Shown in pieces: positions 35,440 through 44,625 of a stretch of 64,000 nt of DNA. The DNA comes from Melioribacteraceae bacterium (lineage in GTDB: Bacteria > Bacteroidota > Ignavibacteria > Ignavibacteriales > Melioribacteraceae). Below the pieces are notes generated by a model. The model was given only the letters and a program-made list of their open reading frames with translations. It ran no database searches and had not been told where the DNA came from. Position 1 is the first letter of the stretch, and the number at the start of each line of letters is the position of its first letter. The DNA lies in assembly GCA_027030245.1 (NCBI GenBank), contig JALVFE010000025.1, positions 124,001-188,000 on the forward strand. Reading direction: 5' to 3'. Position numbers and translations under genes: made by a program.

Positions 35440-37701
35440 ATGACAGAAAATATTGATATGATCCAAAAAGTTTACGGCAGTTTAAATGAAAAACTTGAGA
35501 AAGTCCGGAAAATACTAAACCGACCTTTAACAACAGCCGAGAAAATTTTATATACCCATTTATGGGAAGAACCTTCAAGGGAATTCAAACGCGGTAAAGA
35601 TTACGTGGAATTAGCGCCGGACAGAGTGGCAATGCAAGATGCAACCGCACAAATGGCACTTTTACAATTTATGCATGCCGGAAGAGAAACAACGGCAGTT
35701 CCTACAACAGTCCATTGCGATCATTTAATTTTAGCACAAACCGGAGCCGAAGAAGATTTAAAAAGAGCCGAAGAAGAAAATAAAGAAGTTTACGACTTTC
35801 TGGAAAGCGTTTCGCGTAAATACGGAATCGGTTTTTGGAAACCCGGCGCAGGTATAATTCACCAGGTGGTTTTGGAAAATTATGCATTCCCGGGTGGAAT
35901 GATGATCGGAACGGATTCTCATACTCCTAACGCCGGCGGGCTTGGAATGGTGGCAATAGGTGTTGGTGGAGCCGATGCCGTTGACGTTATGGCGGGAATG
36001 CCATGGGAATTGAAATGGCCAAAACTTATCGGCGTTAAACTTACCGGCGAACTCTCCGGATGGACCGCACCAAAAGACGTTATACTCAAACTTGCCGGAA
36101 TTTTAACAGTAAAAGGCGGTACAGGAGCTATTGTAGAATATTTCGGCGAAGGAACAAAATCGATTTCTTGTACCGGTAAAGCAACTATTTGTAATATGGG
36201 TGCGGAAATAGGCGCAACTACTTCTATTTTTCCATACGATGAAAGAATGTCCCGTTATCTTAAAATGACCGAAAGGGAAGATTTGGCGGAATTAGCCGAT
36301 CAACATAAAGACGACTTGCGTGCCGATCCCGAAGTTTGGGAAAATCCTGAACAATTTTTCGATCAAGTAATCGAAATTAACCTGAACGAACTTGAACCGC
36401 ATCTAAACGGTCCGTTTTCGCCCGACCGTGCATGGCCCATTTCGAAAATGAAAGATGCAGTAAAAGAAAATGACTTTCCGGATAAAATTAGCGTGGGACT
36501 CATCGGAAGTTGTACTAACTCCAGTTACGAAGATATAGACAGAGCCGCCAACGTTGCAAAACAAGCATTGGAAAAAGGATTAAAAGCAAAATCGCAGTTT
36601 ACCATTACCCCCGGATCCGAACGGGTAAGAGCAACAATCGAAAGGGACGGACAATTAAAAACACTAACCGATTTGGGCGGAATGGTTTTGGCAAACGCTT
36701 GCGGACCTTGCATCGGAATGTGGAAAAGAATGGATATTAAAACCGGCGAGAAAAATACGATTGTTACATCATTCAACAGAAATTTCGCAAAAAGAAACGA
36801 CGGTAATCCCGAAACCCTTGCATTTGTTGCAAGTCCGGAACTTGTAACCGCTTTGGCAATTGCCGGAAGCCTGTCCTTCAATCCCGAAACGGATGAACTC
36901 GAAAATGAAAAAGGCGAAAAAGTAAAACTTGATTCTCCTTATGGCGACGAATTACCTAAAAACGGATTCGAGAAAGATGTGGAAGGATATATTCCGCCGC
37001 AGCCTAATCCGGATATGGAAGTTAAAGTAAATCCGGATAGCGAAAGACTGCAACTACTCGAAAAGTTTCCGCCTTGGGACGGTAACGATTTTATTGATCT
37101 GACTCTTCTTTTAAAAGCAAAAGGAAAATGTACAACCGATCATATTTCAATGGCAGGACCGTGGTTAAAATACCGGGGGCACCTCGAAAATATATCGAAC
37201 AATCTTTTCCTTGGAGCCGTAAACGCATTTACCGGAAAAGCCGGTGAAGTTAAAAATCAACTTACCGGTGAATATGAATCGACACCCAAAGTAGCAAAAG
37301 AATATAAAAAACATGGAATCAACTGGATTGTTGTAGGCGATGAAAACTACGGAGAAGGTTCCAGTAGAGAACACGCCGCAATGGAGCCCAGATTTTTAGG
37401 CGCTAAAGCAATCGTTGTAAAAAGCTTTGCGCGAATACACGAAACCAATTTGAAAAAGCAGGGTATTTTACCGCTAACCTTTGCAAATCCGGCAGATTAC
37501 GATAAAGTTCAGGAAGATGATAAAATCGACATTATTGGGGTTAAAGAGCTTAAACCCGGTTCACAATTAAGAATGATTATGAAACATAAAGACGGAACTA
37601 CGGATGAAGCGATTTTAAATCATACAATGAACGAAAATCAAATCGAATGGTTTAAAGCCGGCAGCGCTCTTAACTTGATTGCAAGTAAAAACAGCAATTA
37701 A
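35440..37701 (+). CDS. Aconitate hydratase
   Basis: A 753-aa aconitase of the mitochondrial-type/AcnA superfamily. It has [22 protein letters not shown] in two pieces, the cluster cysteines in [11 protein letters not shown] and [10 protein letters not shown], the C-terminal swivel domain with [15 protein letters not shown] (substrate Arg/Ser) and [14 protein letters not shown]. It converts citrate to isocitrate in the TCA cycle, in either direction. A strong GGAGGAAGG site is just before ATG 35440. It stands alone, with a MITE-like hairpin element 24 nt after the stop. Confidence 0.95.
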   Translation: MTENIDMIQKVYGSLNEKLEKVRKILNRPLTTAEKILYTHLWEEPSREFKRGKDYVELAPDRVAMQDATAQMALLQFMHAGRETTAVPTTVHCDHLILAQTGAEEDLKRAEEENKEVYDFLESVSRKYGIGFWKPGAGIIHQVVLENYAFPGGMMIGTDSHTPNAGGLGMVAIGVGGADAVDVMAGMPWELKWPKLIGVKLTGELSGWTAPKDVILKLAGILTVKGGTGAIVEYFGEGTKSISCTGKATICNMGAEIGATTSIFPYDERMSRYLKMTEREDLAELADQHKDDLRADPEVWENPEQFFDQVIEINLNELEPHLNGPFSPDRAWPISKMKDAVKENDFPDKISVGLIGSCTNSSYEDIDRAANVAKQALEKGLKAKSQFTITPGSERVRATIERDGQLKTLTDLGGMVLANACGPCIGMWKRMDIKTGEKNTIVTSFNRNFAKRNDGNPETLAFVASPELVTALAIAGSLSFNPETDELENEKGEKVKLDSPYGDELPKNGFEKDVEGYIPPQPNPDMEVKVNPDSERLQLLEKFPPWDGNDFIDLTLLLKAKGKCTTDHISMAGPWLKYRGHLENISNNLFLGAVNAFTGKAGEVKNQLTGEYESTPKVAKEYKKHGINWIVVGDENYGEGSSREHAAMEPRFLGAKAIVVKSFARIHETNLKKQGILPLTFANPADYDKVQEDDKIDIIGVKELKPGSQLRMIMKHKDGTTDEAILNHTMNENQIEWFKAGSALNLIASKNSN

Positions 37702-37724
37702 AACTTTCAGGTGATTTTATAAGC

Positions 37725-37849
37725 GGCTGTCTCAAAATTTAAAAACTGTCATTTCGTCCGCCACAGGCGGATTGTTTCGGAATCTAAAAATAACTCGTAG
37801 TTTGAATAAGATGCTGAAACAAGTTCAGCATGACACTCTTGAGACAGCC
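37725..37849. mobile_element. 125-bp MITE-like element with 11-bp terminal inverted repeats
   Basis: GGCTGTCTCAA (37725-37735) and TTGAGACAGCC (37839-37849) are perfect inverted ends followed by a seven-T run. Inside are the same modules as at 26-27 kb: TCCGCC/GGCGGA (37757-37771) and palindrome B (37811-37831; arms ATGCTGAA and TTCAGCAT). It carries no gene. It may act as a terminator for aconitase, and its right end supplies the last codons of the CYTH gene. Confidence 0.7.
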
Positions 37850-38355
37850 TTTTTTTGTTCTAATAAAATATCTTTATACGATTTTTTGAGTTGATTGTTC
37901 ATATCCAAACCTAAAAAATTTACAACCTCTTCAAATTCTTTTTTAGCTTCTTCATCGGTTATGTTTTCCACAACAGTTTCCAATTCTAAAAATTTACCTA
38001 AATCTTTTACTTCATCGAGATGGATTCTTGTATTTTTGTATATGTATAAATTCCGTATCTTTTCCACGACTGCAATTTCGTTAAACAAACCGGCTAAATA
38101 TTTCTCCGGGTTTTCTCCCGATAAATAAAGCAATTCGTAATTGCTCCATCTTTCCGGATTTATTTCGTCTCTACTATATTTAATAAGGCAATAACTTCCG
38201 TTTTCAATTCTCAACTTCAAATTTCCATTGGGAAATTCATAATAAATATCTTTTTGCTTTAAAACTTTTTCACGGGTTATTCCCTTTGCATTCAGTTTTT
38301 CAATAAACTTTGTGTGTGATTCCGTTTTAACTTTAATTTCCAAATTTTTTCCCAT
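37825..38355 (-). CDS. CYTH-domain protein (class IV adenylate cyclase-like / triphosphate-binding)
   Basis: A 176-aa protein of the CYTH superfamily. The ExExK-like start is NLEIKVK, followed by KDIYYEF, LKLRIENG, LIKYSRDE and HLDEVKDLGKFLELE, which line the triphosphate tunnel. Members include class IV adenylate cyclases and thiamine-triphosphatases, so the substrate is undefined. The last nine residues (KKAVSRVSC) are encoded inside the MITE-like element, so the natural C-terminus near SYKDILLE has been replaced or extended by the insertion. Confidence 0.85.
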   Translation of the reverse strand: MGKNLEIKVKTESHTKFIEKLNAKGITREKVLKQKDIYYEFPNGNLKLRIENGSYCLIKYSRDEINPERWSNYELLYLSGENPEKYLAGLFNEIAVVEKIRNLYIYKNTRIHLDEVKDLGKFLELETVVENITDEEAKKEFEEVVNFLGLDMNNQLKKSYKDILLEQKKAVSRVSC

Positions 38356-38448
38356 TGTATGCCTTTTAATTCCGGGTAAATTTTATGACATTGAAATTTA
38401 TTCAAAAATAACTATTTTTGGTAAATCAAATGACTTGAGATCATAGAT

Positions 38449-39093
38449 ATGAAAAAATTTATATTACTTTTCTTTCTGTTGCCTTTGCTAACCGTTCACC
38501 CACAAAGAATCGGAAAACTGGCTCCTGAAAAACCGCATGTTAAATTCCCGCCCCATGCATGGGGAATCGATTTGCTTTTCGGTGAAGGAGGTTTCGGGTT
38601 AGGAACATTTTTCAGATATAATTTTACAGAAACTTTAACCGGTTTTGCCGATTTCTCCATTTCGGAATCGAAAGACGAAAGAGAATTTGAAAGATTTGAC
38701 ATTTTTGGCAGGCCACTTCCCATTTTCGGGAAGAAGAACAGAGTGTTTCTTTTACCATTAAATATTGGAATACATAAACGGTTATTTTATGACGATCTGA
38801 CGGACAATTTACGACCTTATGTAAGCGTGGGAGTAGGTCCCGTAATGATTGTTACTACGCCTGCGGAAGAAGAATTTTTCTCTTCTTTCGAAAGAGCTCA
38901 AGCTAAATACGGCATGGGAGGATATGTCGGTCTGGGAGCGAATTTCGGACTAAGCACATCAAATCTTTTGGGAATCACTTTTCGTTATTCGCTTGCACAC
39001 CTATTTAACGAAGGAGTGGAAAATTTTTACGGCACGTTTCTTAAAGACATCGGAAGTTTTTACTTCGCAATTAACCTTGGAATTATGTATTGA
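38449..39093 (+). CDS. Exported outer-membrane beta-barrel-like protein
   Basis: A 214-aa protein with an N-terminal signal sequence (FILLFFLLPLLTVHP). Alternating aromatic/Gly strands follow (GFGLGTFFRYNF, PYVSVGVGPVMIV, GGYVGLGANFGL, GSFYFAINLGIMY), ending in an aromatic residue as outer-membrane barrels do. I do not recognise a specific family. It overlaps the DUF2461 gene by 4 nt, so the two are probably co-translated. Confidence 0.7.
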   Translation: MKKFILLFFLLPLLTVHPQRIGKLAPEKPHVKFPPHAWGIDLLFGEGGFGLGTFFRYNFTETLTGFADFSISESKDEREFERFDIFGRPLPIFGKKNRVFLLPLNIGIHKRLFYDDLTDNLRPYVSVGVGPVMIVTTPAEEEFFSSFERAQAKYGMGGYVGLGANFGLSTSNLLGITFRYSLAHLFNEGVENFYGTFLKDIGSFYFAINLGIMY

Positions 39094-39809
39094 ACGAATT
39101 TGAAGGATTCAGTCCGGAATTAATAAGATTCCTCAAAGACCTGAAAAATAACAATAACCGTGAATGGTTTCAGGCAAACAGGGAACACTATCAAAAGTAC
39201 CTCGTAAAACCGGCAAAAGCTTATGTAACGGCAATAGCTCCTTTTTTCAATAATTTGAATCCGCAAATCAGAACCGCACCGAAATTTAATCATACTTTAA
39301 TGCGATTGAATAACGATATGCGGTTTCATAAAGGTGCTCCATACAGAACTTATTTCCTTATACACTTTGGAAAATTTAAATTGGATAGCGAGTTTTATGT
39401 CTATTTCGATGATGAATCGGTACAAATCGGTTTGTTCATTAATAATTCGGGAAAAGAAAATCATTATTTCAAAGAAAATTCACTTCAATATAAAAAAGAA
39501 CTGTTCGATGTTTTTGCAAAGTATAAAGTGAATAATAATTTTTCATTTTACAGATTGGAAAAGAGTCCGCAATTAGTCAAATCAAAATTTACAATTGAAA
39601 AAAACTTTGACTTATTAGTGAACGAGAAAATGATTTTACTTCAAAAAACAAAACCTCCCGCAAAATCGAAAATCGATTCCCCGCAATTTTTAATCGAATC
39701 CATGAAAATTTTTCAGCGGTTGTATCCCGTTTATTGTTTCGCCGTTTCACCCTTCCCTTTAAAAATCCTTAAACATTTCGAAGATTACTCATGGGATATT
39801 TTAGGTTAA
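39090..39809 (+). CDS. DUF2461 (TIGR02453) family protein
   Basis: A 239-aa cytoplasmic protein with the DUF2461 pattern: FLKDLKNNNNREWFQANREHY at the N-terminus, then RFHKGAPYRTYFLIHF and the middle YVYFDDESVQIGLF. The start is a TTG that overlaps the stop of the preceding gene. The family is widespread, and its biochemical role is unknown. Confidence 0.85.
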   Translation: MNEFEGFSPELIRFLKDLKNNNNREWFQANREHYQKYLVKPAKAYVTAIAPFFNNLNPQIRTAPKFNHTLMRLNNDMRFHKGAPYRTYFLIHFGKFKLDSEFYVYFDDESVQIGLFINNSGKENHYFKENSLQYKKELFDVFAKYKVNNNFSFYRLEKSPQLVKSKFTIEKNFDLLVNEKMILLQKTKPPAKSKIDSPQFLIESMKIFQRLYPVYCFAVSPFPLKILKHFEDYSWDILG

Positions 39810-39921
39810 CCTCCGTGAATTGATATGAATCACAATTATTTATCTTTTCATCTTTAGATTAGAACCAAAACGATACAAATCTCGGAGTATTAAGCTTCGA
39901 AAAAAATTCCGGAGGAATAAA

Positions 39922-40335
39922 ATGAATACGGATTTATTTGATAGAAAAGTTTTTTTAAGCGGCAACTCAATGCAAATGAAACAAAGCGATTGGTTTTCTT
40001 CCATATACCGCGATACAATCGATTATACCATAGTAAAAATTAATACTCCCCGGGCAACATTTAACGAAGCCGGAAGTTTCGGAGATTTCATTGAAAGCAA
40101 ATTACGAGGGAAAAAATTAAAAGTCATTATCGATTTCGGCAACTGCGAATTTATCGATTCAACTTTTATAGGTACGATAGTTAAAATTTTCAATAAAATG
40201 AAAAATGCCGATAAAAATATTATTTTGGTTGTACCCAACAAAAAACAAGCATCAATTTTGTTAATTAATAAATTGGACAGGCTGTTTAAAATCTTCTCTT
40301 CAACAGAAAATGCGATTTCCTTTGTAAGAGCATAA
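39922..40335 (+). CDS. STAS-domain anti-anti-sigma-like protein
   Basis: A 137-aa protein. Residues about 35-137 form a STAS domain with the loop FGNCEFIDSTFIGTIVKI, whose Ser is the equivalent of the SpoIIAA phosphorylation site. About 30 extra N-terminal residues precede it. A GGAGGAATAAAATG start is clear. No anti-sigma kinase or phosphatase gene is adjacent, so the partner must be elsewhere. Confidence 0.8.
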   Translation: MNTDLFDRKVFLSGNSMQMKQSDWFSSIYRDTIDYTIVKINTPRATFNEAGSFGDFIESKLRGKKLKVIIDFGNCEFIDSTFIGTIVKIFNKMKNADKNIILVVPNKKQASILLINKLDRLFKIFSSTENAISFVRA

Positions 40336-40346
40336 ACCTGAAACTA

Positions 40347-41132
40347 TTATCCTACCTTCATTGAATTGAAGGAGGATTTATCCATTATTTCCTGTGCGAG
40401 ATTCATGTAAGCTATTGAAGCTTTTGCTGTGGGGTTAACTGCAATTACAGGTTTTCCCAAAAAAGTAGATTCCGAAACTTGTATGTTTTTGGGTATGGAG
40501 GTCTTGAACATAAAATTCGGATATCTTAACATCAATTCTTTCTTTATTCTAAAAGCAACTTTAGTGTTGTATTCGTACATAGTAATCAAAATTCCCTCAA
40601 TTTCAAGTTTTTCATTATAATGTTCGCGAATATAAGTAATATGCTCCATTATTCTTTCTACTTCGTTTAGGGAAAATTTTGCGGGTTTAACCGGAATAAT
40701 AACGGAATCGGATGCAATTAGTACATTTGTGGTTGTACCGATTAATGTCGGCGGGCAATCAAAGATCACATAATTGTATCCGTAAACTTCGGAGCCCATT
40801 AAATCGCTTAAAAGAGATTCCCTCGAAGATAAATTTGCCAATCGTTTCTCATCGTTATACGATAATTTTCTCATCGGTATGAAATCGAGGTTTGGATTTT
40901 CAGTTTTATGAATTACTGATTTAAAAGATTTATTAAAACTTAAAACATCAAGTAGATCGCCTTTTATGTTTTGTTCCGAAAAGCCTAAAGCGGAAGCGCA
41001 TTGCCCGGATGAATCGACATCTATTAATAATGTTCGCTTTTTGTTCTTTGCCAAGGCATAGGCAAGATTAATAGCAGTGATTGTTTTACCAACGCCCCCT
41101 TTCGGTATAACTACTGAAATGATTTTGCCCAT
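40347..41132 (-). CDS. Orphan ParA/MinD-family ATPase
   Basis: A 261-aa ATPase with the deviant Walker A PKGGVGKT (Lys11 and Lys16), switch I DVDSSGQCASALG and the Walker B-like VIFDCPPTL. It is a full ParA/Soj-like fold. No ParB or parS site is recognisable nearby, so it may position another cargo (for example chemoreceptor clusters) rather than segregate chromosomes. It is convergent with the STAS gene. Confidence 0.85.
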   Translation of the reverse strand: MGKIISVVIPKGGVGKTITAINLAYALAKNKKRTLLIDVDSSGQCASALGFSEQNIKGDLLDVLSFNKSFKSVIHKTENPNLDFIPMRKLSYNDEKRLANLSSRESLLSDLMGSEVYGYNYVIFDCPPTLIGTTTNVLIASDSVIIPVKPAKFSLNEVERIMEHITYIREHYNEKLEIEGILITMYEYNTKVAFRIKKELMLRYPNFMFKTSIPKNIQVSESTFLGKPVIAVNPTAKASIAYMNLAQEIMDKSSFNSMKVG

Positions 41133-41271
41133 TAACTTAATTTGTTTGTTTTAAATTGAATGCCCCAACCAATATAAGATATTTATTAAATTTAATAAGA
41201 AGTAAAAAGAAAAAAAAGATATATTTCACTTGGGGAAAACAATTTATTAATTAATCCTGCTCCGGCAAAAT

Positions 41272-42306
41272 ATGATTAATATAAATAAGGCGGTCACTAC
41301 CAAAAGGCTTACCGCTCTTTGGGCATTCAGCGAAGCAGCGTTGGGCGGAATATTACACGCATTTAAAATCCCTTTTACAGGTTTGGTGATTGGCGGATTT
41401 GCCGTAATTTTTATCAGTCTCATCGCATATTATTCAGACGAAAGAAAAGAAATAATGAAAGCTACTTTAATCGTTATTTCCGTTAAATTTTTGGCAAGTC
41501 CGCATACACCGCTGACTGCTTATTTTTCGGTTCTTTTGCAAGGGATTACCGGATATTTACTTTTTTATAATAAAAAATTTTTCCGCTTATCCGCTTTTGC
41601 GCTCGGAGCATTAACTCTTCTGTTTTCCTCGTTACAGAAAATTATTATTTCCACTTTGCTGTTTGGTATGACATTATGGGAATCACTTGATTTATATTAT
41701 AAGTTTGTAGTTAAGCAATTGTTCGGTGCTTCAACCGCGCTTTCCGGTATCAGTTTCAGTATTGTTATTATTTCGGTTTATGTCGGTCTGCATCTTGTAG
41801 CAGGAATTATTATCGGAATAATCTCGGGAAAATTACCTGAATGGATAAACGAAAATCACATTGCCCTTCAACTAAAATTAAGTGATGATAATTTTAACTT
41901 AAATGATAAACCTAAAAAGAAAAAAAGAAAATTCTGGTGGCAAAAAACTTCCGGAATATTTTTGCTTTTCTTTCTTGTCCAGCTTGTTATTATTTCTTAT
42001 TTCACTCCGGATGTGGAACAAAGCTTTGCCGTAAGAATAGGTCTTATGCTTCTTCGTGTTACCGTTATTTTATTCGTATGGTTGAAATTTGTTGCTCCGT
42101 TTATTCTAAAACTTCTTCAAAGGGTGATAAAAAGATACAGTAAAAAATATTCTGCCGAAATCGATTCGATAATTTCGCTGTTTCCTAATCTGAAGAAAAT
42201 ACTCGTCAGCAGTTATAAATATTCGGCTGAAGCAAAAGGACTAAAGAAAATAAAATTCTTTTTTACGTATTTGTTTGTTATTCTTCTTGTAATGGATTTG
42301 GACTAA
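41272..42306 (+). CDS. Unknown polytopic membrane protein coupled to an NTPase
   Basis: A 344-aa protein with about nine hydrophobic helices. Its N-terminal half (LWAFSEAALGGILHAFKIP, TGLVIGGFAVIFISLIA) resembles small substrate-binding membrane units. A Lys-rich cytoplasmic loop (KPKKKKRKFWW, about residue 213) separates it from four further helices. I do not recognise the family. Its stop codon shares one base with the start of the P-loop NTPase gene, which suggests a functional pair. Confidence 0.65.
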   Translation: MININKAVTTKRLTALWAFSEAALGGILHAFKIPFTGLVIGGFAVIFISLIAYYSDERKEIMKATLIVISVKFLASPHTPLTAYFSVLLQGITGYLLFYNKKFFRLSAFALGALTLLFSSLQKIIISTLLFGMTLWESLDLYYKFVVKQLFGASTALSGISFSIVIISVYVGLHLVAGIIIGIISGKLPEWINENHIALQLKLSDDNFNLNDKPKKKKRKFWWQKTSGIFLLFFLVQLVIISYFTPDVEQSFAVRIGLMLLRVTVILFVWLKFVAPFILKLLQRVIKRYSKKYSAEIDSIISLFPNLKKILVSSYKYSAEAKGLKKIKFFFTYLFVILLVMDLD

Positions 42307-42806
42307 TGGGAAGTAATAATATTTATCTGCTTACGGGAAAAGTAAACTCGGGTAAAACAACAATACTAAGTGAATGGATACAACGGAAGAAAAACTGCGG
42401 TGGGATTTTGCAACCTAAAATTAACGGTAAACGTTTTTTACTTAATATTAGAACCGGTGAGGAAAAATCTCTGGAGGTAATTAACGGCATTTCCTCCGTT
42501 AACGTTGTGAGAGTCGGGAAATATAGTTTTAATATTGCTACTCTTGATTGGGCTAAAAACATATTGATGAACGAAATTAATAATTCTCCGGATTGGTTGA
42601 TAATAGACGAATACGGAAAATTGGAATTGGAAGACAAAGGATTGGAACCTGTTGTATCACAGATAATTGAACGTTCTTCAAATGAAAAAACTCCGAAAAT
42701 ACTGATCGTTATAAGGGATTATCTCGTAACGGATTTTCTCGGGAAATTCAGCTTTGGTCATAATTCCGTAAATATCCTTACTACAGAAGAACTGGATTCG
42801 ATATAA
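42306..42806 (+). CDS. P-loop NTPase of the THEP1-like (NTPase_1) type
   Basis: A 166-aa protein with Walker A LTGKVNSGKTT at residues about 9-19, a Cys-Gly-Gly-Ile segment, and Walker B LIIDEYGKLELEDKG around residue 98. The pattern (small size, DEYGKLEL) is that of THEP1/NTPase_1 nucleoside-triphosphatases. It is translationally coupled to the preceding membrane protein, so a membrane-linked role is likely. Substrate unknown. Confidence 0.75.
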   Translation: MGSNNIYLLTGKVNSGKTTILSEWIQRKKNCGGILQPKINGKRFLLNIRTGEEKSLEVINGISSVNVVRVGKYSFNIATLDWAKNILMNEINNSPDWLIIDEYGKLELEDKGLEPVVSQIIERSSNEKTPKILIVIRDYLVTDFLGKFSFGHNSVNILTTEELDSI

Positions 42807-42880
42807 CGGACTTTCCACCTTCCCCTTTTTATAATCTAATTTTTTGTAAATTTGCAAACTCAAAAAATGAAAGGGATAAA

Positions 42881-44515
42881 TTGAAAAGCTTATTAAACAT
42901 AGTTCTTATTATATTATTTTCCTTAACAAATACTTCCGCAGAAAATAAAAACGGACACCAAAAAGTAAAAGCCGTAGTGCAAATTGTTGTTGATCAACTG
43001 CGCGGCGATATATTAAATAAATTCAAAAGCAATTTTTGTGAAGATGGATTTAAACTATTAATGCAGAAAGGGCTGAGCTTTACGAATGCTAATTTTATTC
43101 ACTCAATAACCAAAACCGCACCCGGACACGCAACAATTGCCACTGGATCAATTCCCGCATTGCACGGTATTGTCGGTAACGATTGGTACGACGAAAAAAC
43201 AGATTCCCAAATTTACGCGTGCGAAGATAAATCCGCTAAAGTATTCGGAGATGGGAAAAGAGGTTTGTCCCCAAAAAATTTGGTAGTGTCAACTCTCTCC
43301 GACGAAATCTATTTGGCAACGGAAGGAAAATCCAAAATATTCGGAGTTTCGTTCAAAGACAGAGGCGCAATATTTTTAGCCGGTCATTCGGGCAAAGCAT
43401 TTTGGTTTTCAAAATCATTCGAAGGATTTACTTCCAGTAAATATTACTTTACCGGTCTTCCCGGTTATGTTGTTAACTTTAATAATTCAAACTTATTGGA
43501 TAAATATTACAAGGAAGGATGGAAACTTCTGTTTCCCAAAGAAAAATACCGTTATGCAAATTTAGACGTTAACGATTACGAACGCACTGAAGGTAATTTG
43601 GGGAAAACTTTTCCGCACGATTTTAAAAAAATTAAAAGAAAGAAATTTGCCAAGGTACTGCCTTTTACGCCGTTCGGCGACGCAATAACTTACGAATTTG
43701 CAAAAGAAGTAATTAAACGCAACGGTATCGGTAAAGATTCAGTTGTCGATTATTTTTCTGTAAGTTTTTCTTCCACAGATTATATTGGTCACCGTTTCAG
43801 TCCTAATTCTCTGGAATATGAAGATCAGATTTACCGGTTGGACAGAACGATTGCAAAGTTCTTAAAATTTTTGGATTCGGAAATAGGTTTGCAAAATATA
43901 TTAATTGTTTTTACTGCAGATCACGGTGTTGCCGAAGCTCCGGAGTATTTAACCGAACACAATCAAACCGCAAAAGTTCTTTCCACTTATAAATTTATTG
44001 ATATGTGTAATAAGTTCGGCAAAACACACTATTTTATTAATTTTAATCTGGTTAAGGATTTGATTCCCCCTTACATTTACTTGAATGAAAAAGAGATAAC
44101 CAAAGCAGGATTAAATATATGCAAAGTTGAAAGTGATCTTCGAAATTTAATTTTGAAAGACGAAGGCGTTTACAACGTTTTAACCGGATGCTGGTTGGAG
44201 CAAAATAAAGTAACCGGAAATCTGATTGATACAAGGGTCTTAAATTCTTATTACCCAGGGCGTTCGGGTCAATTATACATCATTAATATGCCCGGTTGGT
44301 ATATGGGTTACAATGCTACCGAAAGGGAAAACAGCGCTACCCACGGAACGCCGTGGAATTACGATACTTACGTACCGCTTATTTTTATGGGTCCCGGTAT
44401 TCCGTCCGGTCAGAACGCAAGACCATGCGGACCTCAAGACATAGCTGCAACAATCGCTTTTTACCTGGGAATAAAAGCCCCTTCCGGAAGTGTGGGAAAT
44501 GTTTTAACTGATTAA
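42881..44515 (+). CDS. PafA-like alkaline phosphatase superfamily enzyme, exported
   Basis: A 544-aa protein with a signal peptide (about residues 1-20). The alkaline phosphatase-fold residues are at the positions known from PafA: D38 (VVDQLRGD), the Thr79 nucleophile (ITKTAPGHAT), N100 (GNDWYD), and K159 and R161 (FKDRGA). Later metal ligands are in DYIGHRFSP and TADHGV. It is expected to hydrolyse phosphomonoesters in the periplasm. The start is TTG 42881; no ATG is placed before the signal sequence. Confidence 0.88.
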   Translation: MKSLLNIVLIILFSLTNTSAENKNGHQKVKAVVQIVVDQLRGDILNKFKSNFCEDGFKLLMQKGLSFTNANFIHSITKTAPGHATIATGSIPALHGIVGNDWYDEKTDSQIYACEDKSAKVFGDGKRGLSPKNLVVSTLSDEIYLATEGKSKIFGVSFKDRGAIFLAGHSGKAFWFSKSFEGFTSSKYYFTGLPGYVVNFNNSNLLDKYYKEGWKLLFPKEKYRYANLDVNDYERTEGNLGKTFPHDFKKIKRKKFAKVLPFTPFGDAITYEFAKEVIKRNGIGKDSVVDYFSVSFSSTDYIGHRFSPNSLEYEDQIYRLDRTIAKFLKFLDSEIGLQNILIVFTADHGVAEAPEYLTEHNQTAKVLSTYKFIDMCNKFGKTHYFINFNLVKDLIPPYIYLNEKEITKAGLNICKVESDLRNLILKDEGVYNVLTGCWLEQNKVTGNLIDTRVLNSYYPGRSGQLYIINMPGWYMGYNATERENSATHGTPWNYDTYVPLIFMGPGIPSGQNARPCGPQDIAATIAFYLGIKAPSGSVGNVLTD

Positions 44516-44625
44516 TATTTCAGTTTTTACTTTCGGATTGTTTCATAAAATAGCGACAGAATTCCTATCTTTTCGCTATTTTATAATTCGTTTTTTGAAT
44601 AATTTGCAGAATAACAGGAGATTTT

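Noticed and set aside
40362-40379. Hairpin CCTTCA/TGAAGG at the end of the ParA gene as a terminator
   Set aside because: It lies within the coding sequence and no T-tract follows on the minus strand.
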